Shown piece after piece: positions 47,406 through 60,700 of a DNA stretch of 64,000 nt (the stretch's first letter is position 1; each line of letters opens with the position of its first letter). The position numbers and the translations under genes were made by a program. Where the stretch lies: contig MNCI01016384.1 in NCBI GenBank assembly GCA_015680685.1, positions 534,717 through 598,716 on the forward strand. The letters are read 5' to 3'. Origin of the DNA: Gnetum montanum. Taxonomy: Eukaryota > Streptophyta > Gnetopsida > Gnetales > Gnetaceae. The notes below the pieces were generated by a model. The model did not search any database. It saw nothing but the letters and a program-made list of their open reading frames with translations, and was not told where the DNA came from.

Positions 47406-47790
47406 ATGGTTAAAGAAAAGAGCTTGAACCCTAATATGAACCTTGATAACTGCACTCTAATATGGTTTAGACCTGGCACTAAAGAATTCCTTATGTACAT
47501 GCTCCAAAATTACAGTGTGATCATATGGTCACACTTGGCTATAGATATTTTAGGTTTAATCATGAAAACTCTTTTGGTAGGGTCTTCTACCTGCATCTTG
47601 TAGTTCATAATGGATGATCCTAATAGAGAGAGCGAGAGAGCGGGAGCTCATTTTCAATAGGAGTTAGATAGTTATCCCAAATCAAGGAAATGCCTATGTA
47701 TTCACAATATAATTTAAACAACATCTTGATGATAGACCATAGGATAAACACACTCTTTTAAAATCCTCTAACAACTATCTACTTGCTAGA
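47406..47790 (+). pseudogene. FCP1/NIF-like HAD phosphatase domain exon (copy 2)
   Basis: LIWFRPGTKEFL, then NYSVIIWSHLAIDILGLIMKTLL, resembles the RPG..eFL...yeV.iWS segment of FCP1-like phosphatase domains. In another frame, about 60 residues later, SQYNLNNILMIDHRINTLF and NPLTTIY resemble the family's NTLLIDDSP...NPP..I segment, here with one of the two aspartates retained. A frame break lies between the two parts. The N-terminal nucleophile motif DxDxT was not found. Similarity is by eye; a profile search would settle it. Confidence 0.45.
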
Positions 47791-50193
47791 ATTGTAAGTT
47801 TGATTCTAAATTGTTATCTTTGTTTGTTTTTCAGATTTAAGGTTGTTTGGTTCTAACTATTTTGATGCCTTATTTTTTCAAGTATATGGTACATCCTAGG
47901 GAATAAGTGAGGAATGAAAAAACCTTATTTATGGCTCATACAACCTTGGAAGATTTCAAGCAAGGTAAGGTTTTCATAATGCAAGTGCTCAATCAGCTCA
48001 AAGTTAAGTACAGTAGATACTGTATGTCGTATTATCATGTATATGAAACAAGTTTATCCACTAATCATGCATATAAATGATGGACTTGCACAAACTTAGG
48101 AGTGCTTGTAGTAGCTTGTCCTAAGGTTTTAGCTTTGCCTAATCCTAGTAAGTGAAAGCTATTTAGTATAGTCAAAAATGATTTTTTATGTTTTTCTGTT
48201 GTTATTCTTTTTGGTTTTTTTTTCTTCATTTTTCTTTTTTTGGTTTTATGATTTTATAAGGCTAACTAGTCAACTATGTTGTGTCATAGATTTTATGCAT
48301 GAGTCTTTGATCACCGTGACTATCATAGGCTATGCTGAGAAGAAACTTCTAAGGATCACCAATGTAAGTTTGTTTGATCTATTCATGTTGGCTAGCCCAT
48401 CGATGTCACATGCTGAGATGTTAACAAGATTAACTTTTTTAATGAGGGGACCATCAAATTCATTACTCGCATTCAAGGTTTTCCTTTTCTTTTGAGTGTT
48501 AAAAAGTCTATGTTTAGCAATCTCTTTGGTATACCTTCTAGTGATGTCAAGGTAGCTATTCAAATAGGGAAGGACACAAGTCATAGAGAGGAGATGGATG
48601 CTTGGCTTAACTCTCCTCATAGTGCTACATTGTCTTTTAACAAATGTAAAGTTAAGAAAGCCAATGAGACTTACCCAGTTTTTCCCTCTGGATCCTTTCC
48701 CATGTTACAATCATAGAAGAAAATCATAGGGATTCAATAGGCTTGGACAATAAAAAAGGTATTAACTAACAGTACAAGTTTTGACTAGGCTACCTTTTTG
48801 GTCAATGGGCTATGAAATGAATTCCAAAAGCTATTTAATAACCTTAAATCCATATATCATGTGCATTTCATGTTGTTCTATGCATACTTGAGAAGGCTCA
48901 TGGAGTTCTTGGTGATTAGAAAGAATGGAATGTGGGTAGCACATGATGCTTTCCAACTTTTCAAGATTAGGAAAAGCACACCATAGAGGTGATGCATTTT
49001 GAAGATCCAATTGCAGACTATGTGTGTGAATCATTGTCTATCATTACTAATAATTTTAGTGGTATGTGTGATTATTTCCTTGATAGCATGAGGATGGAGT
49101 ACCATGCTACATGTGGCAATGTGAATAAGGAAAAAATGATATGTGCAAAAGTAGATGGTACTGCTAGGGAAAAGATGAAGAGGCCAAGAGCTAAGGAAAG
49201 TGCTTTTATTATTATCTAGCCATCACATAAGAAGTTGATCATCAAACTTAACCAAGTTAATGACTTAGTTGGAGGTATGTATGTACTTTTATATTTTCCA
49301 ATTTTTAGTGTTTGTATTATTTTTCTTATTATATATATATATATATATATTAATTTTAGTTATAGTTTTTTGTTGAAACATGTTTATCAATTTGTTTTAT
49401 CTTTGTTGGATTTGGTTTGTTGTAGGGAAGAAATAGGAACTAGCTGCCGAAACTAACATGGAAAAGAAACAATGATGCAAGGAAGAAGAGGAAAGGGCAT
49501 TGAAGGAAGCTCTAGGTGTTATGGATTCAACCTTTATTGATTTGCCTCTAGAATATAATCCTTCAATGTATATTCCTTACAATTTTCCTAGTAAACTTTA
49601 TTTTATTTATGTTTTTTTTTTAAAGTTTTACACACTTTCGTTGTAAAGTGTACTTGATGATTATGGTCATTATAGTGCATGAGTCTCCTATAGAAGCATC
49701 TGCATCTACCTTCCATCAGACATCTTAGGTGGATGTCCTTAACAAGATAGAGTTCATATAGGAAATGATTGATGACATAGTTGATAGATTGCTATAGATA
49801 GCTCTTGAAGTTGGTAAGTTTAATGTTTTTGTTTTATATTGTTATATGTTTTTATAGTTGTAATGTCTTCACTATTTTTAATGTTCTAATGGTCTATTGT
49901 TTTTGTTGTTGTTTTCATGTGTTTTTATGTTTTTACTCTCTTTAATGTTTTTATTGTTTTTAATGTTTTAGTAAATTTTGAATGTTTTAAATGTTTCTCT
50001 TTTGTCTTGTTTTATTATTTTTTTATCTTTTTTGGCTATGATAGTGTCCAAAGTTAGATGGGATTTTACATGTGATAGGGAATTTGATGATCTTCCTAAG
50101 TTTCTAGTTGAAGTAAAAAATGTTCCATGAAGGTTGTACGAAGGGGCTACTAAGTGTGCTATATCATGTGCTAAGATAACTTGGGAGTCCTAT
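47406..50193 (+). pseudogene. Multi-exon FCP1-like / plant-transposon-protein pseudogene, copy 2
   Basis: The exon order matches copy 1. The FCP1-like exon (47,406-47,790) is followed by an exon with MAHTTLEDFKQGK (to 48,147), intron 48,148-48,289, and a long exon with FSNLFGIP, a KKANETYPVF segment, then YAYLRRLMEFLVIRKNG and KESAFII. Intron 49,275-49,425 follows, then an acidic EEERALKEA exon, intron 49,814-50,044, and an exon with VRWDFTCDREFDD. Homology to copy 1 runs up to about 50,185 and ends at the LTR of Tat-like copy C, which cuts the gene. Frameshifts at about 48,440 and 48,985 and several stops make it a pseudogene. Three introns match positions in copy 1. Confidence 0.58.
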
Positions 50194-51682
50194 TGCAACC
50201 AAAAAAATTGATTGTTGGAAACTCGAGAGATCTAGTACATTAGCCTCAACCGTAAATCCCTAAGGCCTCCAAAACGTGAAATTCAAGATGCCCTTGATTG
50301 TCCCATAGATCACACAGGGACTTAAATAATGTAAAATAGGGGGATTCAAAAAATAATATGCAAAATTTATAGACATGGAAAATGGAAAGCAAATGTAGAT
50401 TACATACAAAGTAAAACTTTAAAAGTTTATTTAAAATAATAAAGAATGAGTTTCAAAAATGTGTACAAAAAATGCCCATGAGAGTGCAAAGGGTTATTCA
50501 CTAGTGTAAAATTTTACAGCCTATTGAAGTCAATGTAATCTGCTCCATGATTTGGATGCTTAGTCACTCTTGATGCTTTCAAAACTCCTCTACTACAACT
50601 CTAGATCTGCAACTTGGATCACTATTGGAGGGGTGAGAAGAGTGCAAAGTTTAGCTGCAAATTTGCTCCACCCTAGGGGTTGGGGATCCTAGAAATGTAG
50701 CCATGAAACCAAAACCCACAAGTCTTAAGGAGGGTAAGAAAAAGGGTAACAGAGCTTAAGTGGTTCAATGTTGGGAGGCTCCAAAAAGCTACATTTCTGC
50801 AAGGTTGCAAAAGCTCTTACAAGCCAAAATTTCTAAACTTCTTGAAATTTCCAAAGTGTGGAACCTAAAATGGATGTTTGGGGTTTTGGTTTTATAGGTT
50901 TTGGGCTATTGTTATTGCTGAAAATTGGCTGATATACTGGAAGAAAATTGCTGCAAATTTCTACCTCATACAAGTGAGATGGGTGCCCAATTTTGGGGGG
51001 TTATCATATATAGTAAGTTCCAAACCCTTATGGTCATTCCATTTAGTATAAAAAGTAATAGGAGAACACCTTCTACACTAGAGGTAGACCTTCTACATTG
51101 GACCTTCAAGTTTCCACATTGAAGTGTTTGGTCAGCCTTGAAGTTATTAGATTGTGAAAATCTTACTTGTGTTGCTTCTACGTTAGGGGACATGTAGTTT
51201 CCATGCTAGGGGTGGAACGTCCACTCTAGGGAAAATCTTACACATTGAGGGGGAAAGGTTTTCACATTGTGCATGTTGTCCCCATGCTTGGGGGGTGAAG
51301 TTTCCATGGTGATGAGGAAACCCCCATCCCTCCATGCTAGGGGTAGGTGAGACTTACCCCCTTGTAAGTGTTTCCAACATGGAAAAGTGTATACCCCCAT
51401 GAAACCCATCAAATTGCCATTTTTAGCATTCCAAAAGGCATTTTTAACCCCCTAGACCAAAATATAGACACTAGATGACCTTTTTCTTTTACTTGGGAAA
51501 TGAGGCTTTGACCACTTATGAGGCATTTTTTAGCCTTAAAAGTAGCAAATATGTGAGATTTCCCACCATGGATTACAATCTTCACATTTACAATGAAGTT
51601 TTACCTTAGGTTTCATGGGGTGAAGGATACATGATGAGAAATGATTATAACATGCAAATTTTTGTGGTTTTTTAATGGCTCC
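50194..51682 (-). repeat. 3' LTR of Tat-like copy C (~1.49 kb)
   Basis: It aligns reversed with 14,164-15,705 and ends (minus strand) GGTTGCA at 50,194. The purine tract CAAAGAGGA lies just outside its start. Subrepeats with CTAGGGGT and GTTTCCA themes occur at about 51,060-51,380. CACCCCATGAAACCTAAGG is shared with copy A. Confidence 0.72.
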
Positions 51683-52799
51683 TCTTTGTTAGTGTTTGGA
51701 GAATTGACCCAAGAGGCATTGACAAAGAATACAAACATCATTGTAGGTCCACCATTGATGTTCCCTCTCCATGCTTGATCCATTGATGTCAAACCATGTT
51801 GAAGAGTGCTTATGATGATGGGATAAGGCTATGATGATGAGATGATGATGTTAAGGTCACAAAGAAATGTTTAATAGGGCTAAAAATGCATTTCAAGCAT
51901 TAACATCATGGATATAATGTCATATTAATATGTTTTGGAGTGTTGGTCACTGAGAAAATGTGTTTGAGGATCTAATCACTTTACTCCAAGGCTACTTTTT
52001 TCATTGGGCTTTAAGGCTTCATTTGGCCACTTGGCCTCTTGTCAATTTACTTCCCCTTGTTTTTTTTTTCTTTGTATGTGGTGAAACCTTCATTGGATTT
52101 CTTTTCCAATTCCACCTAGATCTAGTTTTCTTGCTTAGTAAGTTGTGTTACACTCACTGGACTTGGTTTTCCCATCAAACGATAGCTATTATGATTGATT
52201 GATTTAATGGTTTTTCCATTAAATGAGCTGTGTTACATTCAAGTGGACTTGAGGGTGTAGCATGATGAAGAGATATCATATGGCTATCGTGCATGAGTGA
52301 TGAACATAGGTCAACATTGTTCTCTAAGGTATAAAAGGTCATAATAAGGCTATAGAGTTGAGCTATAGGAGTGGTGCTAGATGGAGGTAAATGGTACAAG
52401 CACTCTTAACATAGCATGACAAACTCATTGAATCATACACATTAAGGTCACATGGTGGCTTGTTGTTGTGATGGGCTGCACTTTTGTGATGGTCCTAAGC
52501 TTCATCCTGCAAACACAACTCCAAGAGGGCAACAAAACTAAGCAATCAAAACATGTTATAATATTACAATTCATATATAGGCCACATGAAATGATAAAAC
52601 CAAGCTACCCAAGTTACCAATGTTGCTAGTCTAAGGCCATCAACGGCCATGGTACCAGTTTTAGGCCCTTGTAGGCTATGGTGTCAGTTTAAGATTGTAG
52701 CAAATCATGATGCTAGTTTAAGATCTTAGTAGGTTGTGTCACTAGTTTTAGATCATGGTAGACCATGTTAAAGTAGGATCACTTATTTATGATCATTGG
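51683..52799 (-). other. Spacer between pol and 3' LTR, copy C
   Basis: Non-coding and homologous to 30,496-31,614 in copy B. Just after pol (52,620-52,770), four units of about 35 bp with CTAAAACTAGTGACAC-like sequence (minus strand) form a small tandem repeat also seen near copy A and at the window start. Confidence 0.6.
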
Positions 52800-53930
52800 T
52801 TACATGTAATATGGCTTTATATAGGAATGATTTACTAGATTGGCCAACTCATTCCTATCCATATTTGCTATCTTAAATATCTTGTTCTTGTAGGCTCTAG
52901 TGACAAGGAAATACTCTTCCTAATTGGCTAAGAATTTATATATGTGTTTGTGGATGATCTTGAGGACTAGGTCACTCTCCTTGATCTTACTCTTGGTCAA
53001 GTTATGGTGGTGCTATCGTTTCTACCTCTTTTGATAGTGTTTGATGGAAGCAAGCACTCACATATGTTACTCTTCCATTTTGTCTAGGGTCGCTATTTGC
53101 AACTCCTTATTCTAATCATCATTAATGAAGTCAGTTAAGGCTACTTGAAGTGACAACACTTGAAATTTAATAGGTAGGACATATTTAGAATCATAAATCA
53201 AGCTATAATATATTACACTAGTTACCATGTGGTAGGTCATTTTGCAGGCCCACAATGCATGAACAAGCCACTCATACCATTTTCACTTACTAATACTGAA
53301 CATATTCTTGAGTAAGTTGATTATGGCCTTATTGCTAACTTTTGCTTTTTCATTGGCTTAATGGTAATAAGGTGAAGAAAAGGAATTCTTAATGCCTAGA
53401 TCATGATAGAAATCTTTGGTTTCTTGGCTACTAAATTATGGTCCATTATCTATAAATATGATCATGGGTATGCCAAAATGGGCTATAATGTTATCCAAAA
53501 TAAACTTGTAGACTTGGTTGGATATAGTCTTCCTTAGGGGAATAGCATTAACCCACTTGATAAAGTTTTTGGTTGCAGTGATGATGAAGCTATGTCCTAG
53601 AGAAGACTTAGGTGTTATAGATCCAATGATATTGAACCCCCATCATTGAACCAACTAAGTGATCTGAGTAGTGTGCAACTCAGTCGATGATACATGTATT
53701 AGGTTACTATGCCAATATCACATGTCACATCACCTAACCTTATACATGAAATCACTTTCTATATGAGGCCAATAGTAACCTAAGTGTCTAATCTTAGCGA
53801 TCATAGCTCTAGGTCTTATATGTTGTCCACAAATGTGCTCATGGACCTCCTCTAGGATTTTTATGGTTTCAATTTTACATAAGCATTTTAGTAATATGCC
53901 ATTGTAGGATCGTTGACATAATGTGTTCAC
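52800..53930 (-). pseudogene. Integrase region and GPY/F tail of Tat-like pol, copy C
   Basis: The minus strand ends HSYIKPYYM with a stop at 52,800. The tail has IKESDLVLKIIHKH and FLVTRAYKNK. The zinc-binding piece is VHEHICGQHIRPR, with HLGYYWPHIESDFMYK (53,730-53,930). The core resembles copies A and B but has several stops. It follows the archaeal-type RNase H in the usual order. Confidence 0.75.
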
Positions 53931-53943
53931 TTACAATGACATA

Positions 53944-54990
53944 CTACTTCGAGCATTTATGTACAATGTTATTTTGAGTAGTATTCAAGCCTTGTGAATA
54001 TTGTTCATGCATAAGGTAAAATTTGATATCGTCATACCACTCCTTCGTAGGAGCACTATGAATGATGGCCATAATAGTATCCTTAGTGTTCTTTATGATG
54101 GAAATAGCATAGTCCATGGTGAAGATGGGTAACTTACTAAACACATTTGGTGTAGCACTAAGGTCTAACATTGTGATTGCATTGGCTATGGCATTCTCGT
54201 TTTGGGATATATGTTGGATATTAATGTCTACAAATTATTGTAATAATTGCTTTCCTAGGTTGTAGTAAGGTTGTAAATGTTAGTCTTTACATGCATAGAT
54301 CTCAATTACTTAGTTAACCACAAGTTGCAAATCACCTTTGATTATTAAGAATCTAATTCCTAGGTCACTAGCTACCATCATTCCTTTGATCAAACCCTCA
54401 TACTCCACTATGTTGTTGGTGCATGGAAACTCAAACTGATAGGTGAAGGGTTGGATTTTACTAGATGGAAATGTTATGATGGTAGTGGCACTAGCCCCAT
54501 GGGTAGTTGAAGCTCTATCAAAGCACATGACTACATCATAACCCTCAAGCATTTACTTATAACATTAATCTACTCATTAGGAAACTTAGGATCTATGGCT
54601 GCTTGGTCATCAACAAGTGATGTTGTGAGTTGTACAGCTATAGCTTGATCTTTTGTTGATGATTGAGAGATGTATTGAAGGTTGAACTCTTTGGTTATGG
54701 CTTTGGGCTATACTAATTTCATAGATGTGGTTCATTATGGCTCTAAGCATGTTATCTTTGCAAATGATGTTGACTTGGCTCCTAAAGAGGAAGTGTCTCT
54801 ACATCTTCAATGAGAAGACTAGTGCTAGACAATACTTCTCCACCTTAGTGTATTAGGTCTCAAAAATAATTAATGCATGGCTAAGGTAGTATATTGGCAT
54901 TTCTGCTCCATCATTGCATTTCTGATAAAGTAGAGAGGCAGTGGATGTATCAAAGATGGCAAAGTAGATGTAAAATGGTTTACCCTCTTA
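53944..54990 (-). pseudogene. Dual RNase H region of Tat-like pol, copy C
   Basis: An open stretch at 54,310-54,552 reads VVMCFDRASTTHGAS, then NNIVEYEGLIKGMMVA and LIIKGDLQLVVN: the archaeal-type RNase H, with Arg in place of Gly in FDGAS. The Ty3-type RNase H precedes it at about 54,600-54,990 and is broken. A 75-codon stretch (53,944-54,171) joins this region to integrase. Confidence 0.72.
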
Positions 54991-56045
54991 TGGAGGATAG
55001 ATGGTCAGTAGCTATGTGAACTATTGCTTATGGTTTTCAAATGCCTCTTAGCATTGAGTCATCCACTCATAGTGAATCCCTTTCTTAATCAAGTGTTACA
55101 TGGGTTGTAACTTATTTGTAAGCCTAGCGATAAACCTACAAATAAGTTGTAACTTGCCTTCTAATCCCCAAAGCTTCTTAAGGTTACCACGTACTACTAA
55201 GTTGGATATGGCCTCAATCTTATTAGGATCAACATGTATCCCCATTTTAGATACTACAAATCTAAGCATCTTACTAGTCTTAACACTAACAAAACACTTC
55301 TTAACATTGATCCTAAGTTCATACTTGAGACATCCTTGAAGCACAAGGTCTAGGTCATTAGTATGGTCACTAGCCACTTTGGACTTAATAGCTATATTGT
55401 CTATGTAGTTGCTAAGAAAGTGTAGCATGTAATCACTAAAGATATAAGTCATGGCTTATTGATAAGTTTCTCCTACATTCTTAAGGCTAAAGGGAATCAT
55501 GGTATAACAAAACATACCTGAAGGGGTCATGAAGGTTATGCTAAGTTGGTGCTTTAGGCTAATCCTAATCTCATTATATCCCAAGAATTCATCCATAAAA
55601 GACAACAAGGCATGTCCAATTGTAGTATCGATAAGTTGATTAATACTAGGAAAAGGGAAGTCATCCTTGATGGTCACTTTATTTAGGCCTTGAAAATCTA
55701 TGCAAATATAGATACTCCCATTTTTCTTAGGGACTACACTCATGTTGGATATCCATTCTGCATAGTTGATAGCCCTAATGAAACCAACTTGGTAGAGCTT
55801 TGCGATTTCATCACAAAATACCAAGGCCAAATTAGGTCTAATTTTAAGTACTTTTTCATTAACTAGTCTAATGCTAGGCTTAAGTATGATCTTATGTTGG
55901 ACTAGGCACTCCAAAGGATAGTAAAGGTCAAAAAGTAGGTCTTGAAGCTTAATCCCCATATTTGCATGTAGACCAAGGTGGAAGGGAGGGGGATTAGTTT
56001 GGAAGATCAAGATCCAAGCAAACAATACATCAAAAAGGTCAAACT
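54991..56045 (-). pseudogene. Reverse transcriptase region of Tat-like pol, copy C
   Basis: An open stretch of 189 codons (55,456-56,025) covers the linker and the RT fingers and palm: SVVPKKNGSIYICIDFQGLN, DDFPFPSINQLID, LLSFMDEFLGYNEIRI, MTPSGMF, IPFSLKNVGETYQ. A second frame (55,096-55,452) gives MTYIFSDYMLHFLSNYIDN, in which Y-I-D-N replaces Y-I/V-D-D (Asn codon 55,396-55,398), then IHVDPNKIEAI and FIARLTNKLQPM. It is the best preserved of the three RT copies but would be inactive because of the active-site change and frame break. Confidence 0.85.
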
Positions 56046-56147
56046 AGTAGTTGGAACCTAGATTTGGAAGTTGTGCATCCCCTAGCTTCATTTTGAGACC
56101 ATTTGAGTTAGTTTTGAATGTCAAAACAAGTTGAAATTTCTTCCCCT

Positions 56148-57740
56148 CCCCCCCCCCCCCAGCCTTCTTCTATGATGAGCCTAGCATCCCCTACATGCAA
56201 GAATGGGGGAACACTTATTCCGTGATTTTGGGTTGGTTTGAAAGCACATCGATTAGGTTTCTAGTCTCCTAGGGCCATAGGTCATGATTTCCCAAGTTTC
56301 TAGCTTGTTTTGGTTATGTTTGGAGGCCATTTAAGGGTACCTAAGGCTTTAGCCCCTTGTTTCTGTGCTGGTGGAGTTTCTCTAGTGTGGAAGACCAAGG
56401 GGAATGAGTTTTATAGCTAAAATAAAGTCAAACAAGCATAATTTGAAGGCTATGAGGTCCTAGGCTTCTCTGGCATAGATTTTTGGTCTCTAGGAGTGTC
56501 ATCTTACCAACAAAAGTGGAAAAGCAACTTTCCCCCCTTACTTTCATGTTTTCTAGCATGGAAAGGACCTTCCCTAGTATGGATGAAATAAGAATCCCAA
56601 ATCTAGGCCAAACTGGCTCACAATGGACTACGCATGTCATTTCCTAGAGTTACTAGGGTCAAGGGCTCATGTTTTAGGTCAAAACTTGGCAGTTTTGGGT
56701 GTTCCTAAGTGGTTTTTGGGCTCCCTTCGTTTCCTCCAAAATTTTGGTGGAGTGTCCAATGTGGATCCAGTTGGGGGGATCAAGGGAAATAGCTTTTGGT
56801 TATTTGGAGTTAGTTTTGTAGGTTTTGAGTGCTCTAGAATGTGTAAAGATGGCTCTAGGGTGCATGCAAGATTGTAGGATGTATGTTTAAGGTGTCTATA
56901 GGTCATTTTTGAGTTATCCCAAACCTACCCCCTACTTCCACACTAGCTAGAATGGAAGAGGTGGTTCCCAAGATGGAGGAACCAAGGGACTCTCTTTTTA
57001 CTATTTTTTCTTACTTTTAGCCATGCATGTGGGTCTTCGGGATTGCTATATGGGTCTTCAGGATTGCTAACATTGATTGTTGATACCTAGGGCCAAAATT
57101 TGATCATCACAAGGGTTGTTAGGTGGTTTTTGATGTTCTTCCCCTTCTTCCACATTGGGGTTCCCATTCTCAACATGGAAGATCAAGGAAGACAACTTTT
57201 TGACTATCCATGATCAATTTTGGCAAGTCTAAGAGCTCTACAATCCATAAATAGTGTCCTAGGACACACACAAGGATTTCTTGTGTATGTTTAGAGTATC
57301 TAAGGGCTATTATGAAGTTCCCCCCAAGCTTCCCCCTTACTTCCATGTTGTCCAACATGGAAGAGGTGGATCCTAGTGTGGAGAAACTAGGGATGTCTAC
57401 TTTTTACTATTTTTGTCAATTTTCGATATGCATGTGTGTCCACATGGTTACTGGTGTTGATTGTCAATCCCTAAGGTTAAGATATGGTTATTTTAAGGGT
57501 TGTAAGAGAGGCTTTTTTGCCTTCCCTCCTTCATTCATGTTGGGGATAGGATGCTTAGTTTCGATGGGGTTTTTCTCAACATGGAGAATCAAAGGAGAAC
57601 AAGTTTGGGCTATTATAGGTAACTTCTAGGAGCTTGATGGCTTCCAAAATGGTTGGGTTGCTTTTGGAAGTTAGTTTTCATTCAAACTTCAATAGTTTTG
57701 GCACACCTAAAGCACTACCAAGAATATCGTTTTGCTTTAA
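56148..57740 (-). repeat. Leader satellite of Tat-like copy C, ~190-bp units
   Basis: Reversed relatives of the 6.5-9.96 kb array. Anchors near 56,380, 56,545, 56,745, 56,940, 57,150, 57,345 and 57,535 give a step of about 165-210 bp. They carry CTTCCATGTTGTCCAACATGG and TAGTGTGGAG-like phrases. A run of 13 C lies at 56,148-56,160. About seven to eight units remain. Confidence 0.7.
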
Positions 57741-60700
57741 GAGTGCATAATGATTAATCATATAGTTTACACTTATAGAGAGATCTATTAGATGATAAAC
57801 ATAAATTCATGTTAAATTTTCTTTCTTTTCCACTATTTTTCTTATGTTTTTCAATAAAGTTGATGTGTGTAATTAATCCTTTCCATATTTTTGAGCTTAA
57901 CAATTAATCACTTCTAATATTTTCTTTTCCTTAAGTATGTTCCTATGTGTGTGTGTATGTGGGAAGACCAATTAACATGCTTTATGAGTGTTAATCTAAT
58001 TAGTCAATGGTATATGGGTGAGTTATATATGTGGTGATAATGCAAGAGTGCTAAATGGGTTTAAAGTAAAGCCTTGATTGATGGAATATCCATGTAGCAA
58101 AATTTATCCATTCAATTTTCTTCTATTCATCACCAACGAACCATGCTTAGATTTAGCAAGGAGTTATAAATCACATTGCAGATTATTGAAGCTATTACTA
58201 CTAGAACTATGAATAAGAGATGGGTCCATACTTTAGGGTGTGAGCTCTAGACTCCTAAAAGAGGGTGTGATCACTTGAAAGAAAATGATGTACCATTGAG
58301 GATCCTTATGATCATTGAATAGGTTTAATTAGTGTAATTAGACTAAGGTGCATATGTTTTTATGCCTAGCCATGCAGTGAGGGATGTATTCTCATGTTTG
58401 TGTAAGTCAAACACTCTAGGTGATGATCCAGCACTTCAATCATTCCCAAGACTTCCATGCATCATCAAAAATCCTCTTCTCAAGAAAAATGATGAATGAA
58501 AAGAAAGATGGAAAAAATGAAATAAAAATAAATGAAAAAAATTAGAGAGAAAAGAAAAGAAAAATAATGGAATAATGATAATAAAAAGAAAATATGATGG
58601 GAAGAATAATGTAACTACAAGCTATCAATTGACATAAATTGGTATTTTTACCATGCCATATTGATTTTGTGATTACTTAATCGAAACTAATCCTCATGTA
58701 ATTCCCTCTCATGTTCAATCCATTTCCTAGATTACTTGAACTCCAATGTAATAGTCAAAGAAAATATCCTATTCCATACCTAATCATGACCATGAAGGCC
58801 TAGAAGTCTCTCTTAGTAAACTTTGGTAACATCAGTTGCTAATTCCACTCAACTCCTAAATCTATTTTTATCTCATGTGTCAAAACCCATAATTTTTTAT
58901 CTAAAACCATGGTCGTACCGATCATTTTTCATTCATGACATTGCAATCTATGTTATAATTAGGATCAATTAGTTTAGTTAGAGGAATCAACAAGAGGATT
59001 TTGTTAAAGAAAATTTGAGAAAGTCTACTATCTATACATGCATCGATGGAGAAAAATAAAACTAGAATCTTGGCTTTTGGATCTTTTGCAACATGTTTCC
59101 CTGGTTAAATTTCACCAATGGTCAAACCATGGAATAATCAAGGCTATATGACATTGGTATAGGTACAGATGACCTTGCACTTGGAAGGGGAACTTGGAGG
59201 TTCTATTGCCATCAAGTAGATGAGTAGCCATGAAGTAATACAGTAGTGGATCTTTTTTATGATGTAGGAAATGCTCACTTACTCCATGAGATATTTGAAT
59301 GATTGGCTAGAAACCTAGGGATGTTACACTTTTAACATTTATCTCTTGTCCATTATACATTCTCCATTTCTTTTATTTCATTTTTTATTCATGGTTCTAT
59401 GTGTAGGAAGTTGACCAAGCAAAGTGGAGGATGAAATTTGATCATCCAAGAGGATGTAATCATGTTTGATGTTGATGTCTTACTGGTTGTTGGGTATGCA
59501 TGGTTGTCCCATCAATTCATTTCACAAGGTTAAGAAAGAATAATCCTACAATGGGAAGGATCCACATGTGTATCCTTGGTGATGTAGCATTCTGAGTGTG
59601 TAAGCTCAAGCTTAACTCCTAAGATGATGGTGGTATGTTGTTGTTACTTGATGAGCCTAATGGTTTGATTTGGACTATATTCTTTCACCTTTGTTTTCTA
59701 CCAACATATTTTGATTAGAGATTAGAAGCCTTATCAATTCATACTTTATAATTTTACATATCTTAGTTTACTTGGTTGATAATGTCACAAGTTTTAGAGC
59801 CTTTTGATTTATCAACTTCTATGTGCATATCTTTAATTGTTGTTCCTATATTCTTTAGTACATGTCTTTAGTTAGTATTATCTAAAGAGTAGTATCTTGT
59901 AGCTTAGTTGTGAGGAAGAGACATCAATGGGGGTGTGCTTTTTTATCCTATCTTACTCATCATACTTGTGTACATGTTTGACATCGGGCTATGAGTTTGC
60001 TCTTTATTTTTTCTTTGGGAATTATACTTGTCATTATTTTCATGCATGATTTTTCAATGGTGGTTTAATGCTTAAATATTTCACATGATGTTTAGTAGTT
60101 ATAGTTCAACATGTTTGGCATGTATACTCTTGAGACCTAGGAAAATGATACAAATCAATTTCACTTGAAGAACACCTACTTGATATAGAACTTGAGAGCC
60201 TCTCTCAAAAGGAAGATTCGGAGGTGAAAGAAATTACATCATAGAACTACAAGAATGGGACATGTAAAACCATTGGAAACTAGATACAAAGATGTATCAA
60301 ATATCATCCCATCATTCCTAAGGCATATTTAGTTTTTCAAGCATGCTAGAAAATTCTTCTTGTCAGCCATCATTCCCTTGCCTCTCATCTCAAAGTGGAA
60401 ATTTTATAATAGGTCTTATGTCAAAGTATTTATACAATTGTATTTCTTCACATTAATCTTGTCATGTGTCTTTTCACAGTCCTTGTGTCTTGAGTGTTAA
60501 AAACTATGGAACTAGTTTTATCAAGTTATGAAGAAATGATGAGGCATCCAATGATAATTTGTATATCAATTGTAAGTTTTAGATCTAGGAAGTATTTCAT
60601 GTATCCTATGTTCATAATCTAGCATGTTTACTAGAGATTCATGGTCTTATGTGATCCACCCTTAGCTCCTAGGTCATACTTTGGGATTTTTTACGTAATT

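Larger units (their letters stand above)
50194..57740 (-). mobile_element. Tat-like Ty3/gypsy element copy C (5' end unresolved)
   Basis: In element orientation (minus strand): leader satellite (57,740-56,148), pol (56,045-52,800), spacer (52,799-51,683) and 3' LTR (51,682-50,194). The LTR end interrupts the FCP1-like pseudogene. The adjacent plus-strand bases CCTAT (50,189-50,193) would be one half of a target duplication; the other half was not found. No 5' LTR is visible to the right, so the element is truncated or rearranged. Copy C keeps the longest open stretches of the three copies. Confidence 0.7.

Noticed and set aside
48178-48300. T-rich open frame with Phe-rich N-terminus
   Set aside because: It starts inside a T-rich intron (48,148-48,289); only the part after the acceptor site matches the other gene copy.
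49330-49350. (AT)n run
   Set aside because: A simple microsatellite inside a probable intron; no further meaning.
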